Assembly (NCBI GenBank): GCA_964455525.1
Contig: CAYVWR010000004.1
Location: 62,001 to 126,000, forward strand
Length of the DNA stretch: 64,000 nt
Direction of reading: 5' to 3'
Source of the DNA: JAFDZV01 sp964455525
GTDB lineage: Bacteria; Bacteroidota; Ignavibacteria; OLB7
Each line of letters begins with the position of its first letter. The first letter of the stretch is position 1. The translations under genes and the position numbers were made by a program. The notes under the pieces were generated by a model. That model worked only from the letters and a program-made list of their open reading frames with translations. It was not told the origin of the DNA and searched no databases. Below are positions 63,491 through 64,000 of the stretch, piece by piece.

Positions 63491-64000
63491 TCAGGTGGGA
63501 TGATCGCAGACCCATGCGGGCGAATCGCTGGCTGGGAACGACTCCCACGACGCCTCCTCGACGCTATCGCGGGTGCCCCATCCAAATCGCCGTGGCTGTC
63601 GTACGGAAGGATCATCGGATCTGGAAAAGCTGTTGGCCGCGATACGGCCGGATGTCTGTCCATCGGTTGTTGGTATCTCGCCGGTCTCCATGATCTGTTT
63701 GAACCTGCGGAGATCTTCATCGAGCTGTCTTCCAGGCTCTTCGCCGAAGAGCTTGGCCAGTGTGGCGCCTATCCTCCCGAGCGGAGCGCGGTAATTGATC
63801 CGCACCCCCACCTCGGTTCCCGTACGGGTGGGGCGGAACCGGACGATCCCGACATTATCAACATCGGCATCTGGCAGCGAGCGCCATGCGATCAATTCAT
63901 TCTCTTCTTCGTGATATATCTCGGCGGTCCATTCCACATGGCTTCCAAGGGGAGCTTTTGCCACCCAGAAGGAGCGGTTTTCCCCCAGCATTCTGACTGC
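63491..64000 (-). CDS. SRPBCC-family (polyketide cyclase/dehydrase-like) protein, N-terminus outside window
   Basis: The frame is open to the right edge, so the N-terminus is missing; about 169 residues remain. It shows the family blocks SFWVAKAPLGSHVEWTAEI, NELIAWRSLPDADVDN, VRFRP and AKLFGEEPGRQLDEDLRRFKQIMETGEIPTT. Such proteins bind a hydrophobic ligand in a helix-grip fold; function is unknown. The C-terminal 50 residues are hydrophilic. Confidence 0.85.
   Translation of the reverse strand, partial: AVRMLGENRSFWVAKAPLGSHVEWTAEIYHEEENELIAWRSLPDADVDNVGIVRFRPTRTGTEVGVRINYRAPLGRIGATLAKLFGEEPGRQLDEDLRRFKQIMETGEIPTTDGQTSGRIAANSFSRSDDPSVRQPRRFGWGTRDSVEEASWESFPASDSPAWVCDHPT

Noticed and set aside
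1..64000. tRNA, rRNA or CRISPR loci
   Set aside because: No T-loop type GTTCGAATC sequence in tRNA context, no rRNA signature and no regularly spaced repeats were seen when reading the window; a covariance-model scan would be decisive.

Overview
The window is 64 kb of mid-to-high-GC DNA from a Gram-negative bacterium. Evidence for the envelope type is a fimbrial usher, several Sec signal peptides and lipoprotein signals. The gene mix (DUF4402-type pilins, DUF-type secreted propeller-like paralogs, cytochrome P460, asnS, prfC, murJ) suggests a member of the Bacteroidota/Chlorobiota (FCB) side of the tree, possibly a Kapabacteria/Ignavibacteria-like lineage; this assignment is an inference. I saw no rRNA, tRNA or CRISPR array. 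Most of the window is ordinary chromosome with loosely packed genes and many intrinsic-terminator hairpins.

Layout. 1-3.6 kb: the end of an ABC-F ATPase gene, a 1.3-kb gap, then a secreted protein of unknown family. 4.1-8.9 kb: a sensor kinase / receiver / NtrC-type regulator operon. 9.1-13.8 kb (minus): a chaperone-usher fimbrial operon of an unusual kind (two small DUF4402-like pilins, a PapD-like chaperone, a divergent usher). 14.4-24 kb: housekeeping and metabolism (murJ, NAD-binding protein, pseudouridine synthase, amine oxidase, small lipoprotein, YheT-like hydrolase, msrC, amino acid permease, PIG-L deacetylase). 24.2-25.7 kb (minus): a second copy of the secreted unknown family. 26.3-32.8 kb: histone-H1-like basic protein, unknown secreted protein, TraB/GumN protein, cytochrome P460, THUMP methyltransferase, cupin, Cys/Met PLP enzyme. 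33.2-36.2 kb: small basic protein, then a MarR regulator, pirin and NADPH:FMN reductase. 36.4-41 kb: S9 peptidase and asnS. 41.1-45 kb (minus): a heterodimeric ABC exporter preceded by a tiny peptide gene. 45.8-48.2 kb: a 25-residue membrane peptide, a decayed IS5-family element and a rifampicin-monooxygenase-like gene, the most transfer-like part of the window. 48.9-52.5 kb: glgA and an APC permease. 52.7-64 kb (minus): LOG-family protein, a 1200-residue trypsin/Clp-N/KAP NTPase fusion, prfC, fatty acid hydroxylase, PNPOx-like protein, sugar dehydrogenase, Zn alcohol dehydrogenase and a truncated SRPBCC gene.

The most interesting points are: (i) the protease-ClpN-KAP protein, whose architecture resembles NTP-dependent conflict/defence systems; (ii) an identical 19-bp palindromic element about 300 bp upstream of both distant members of the secreted paralog family, in the same orientation relative to each gene; (iii) two copies of a MarR-type operator, one over the marR promoter and one before pirin-FMN reductase; (iv) a promoter-RBS-peptide-terminator unit just upstream of an ABC exporter whose two subunits share one degenerate ATP site; and (v) the non-classical chaperone-usher locus with an intercistronic hairpin after its first pilin gene.
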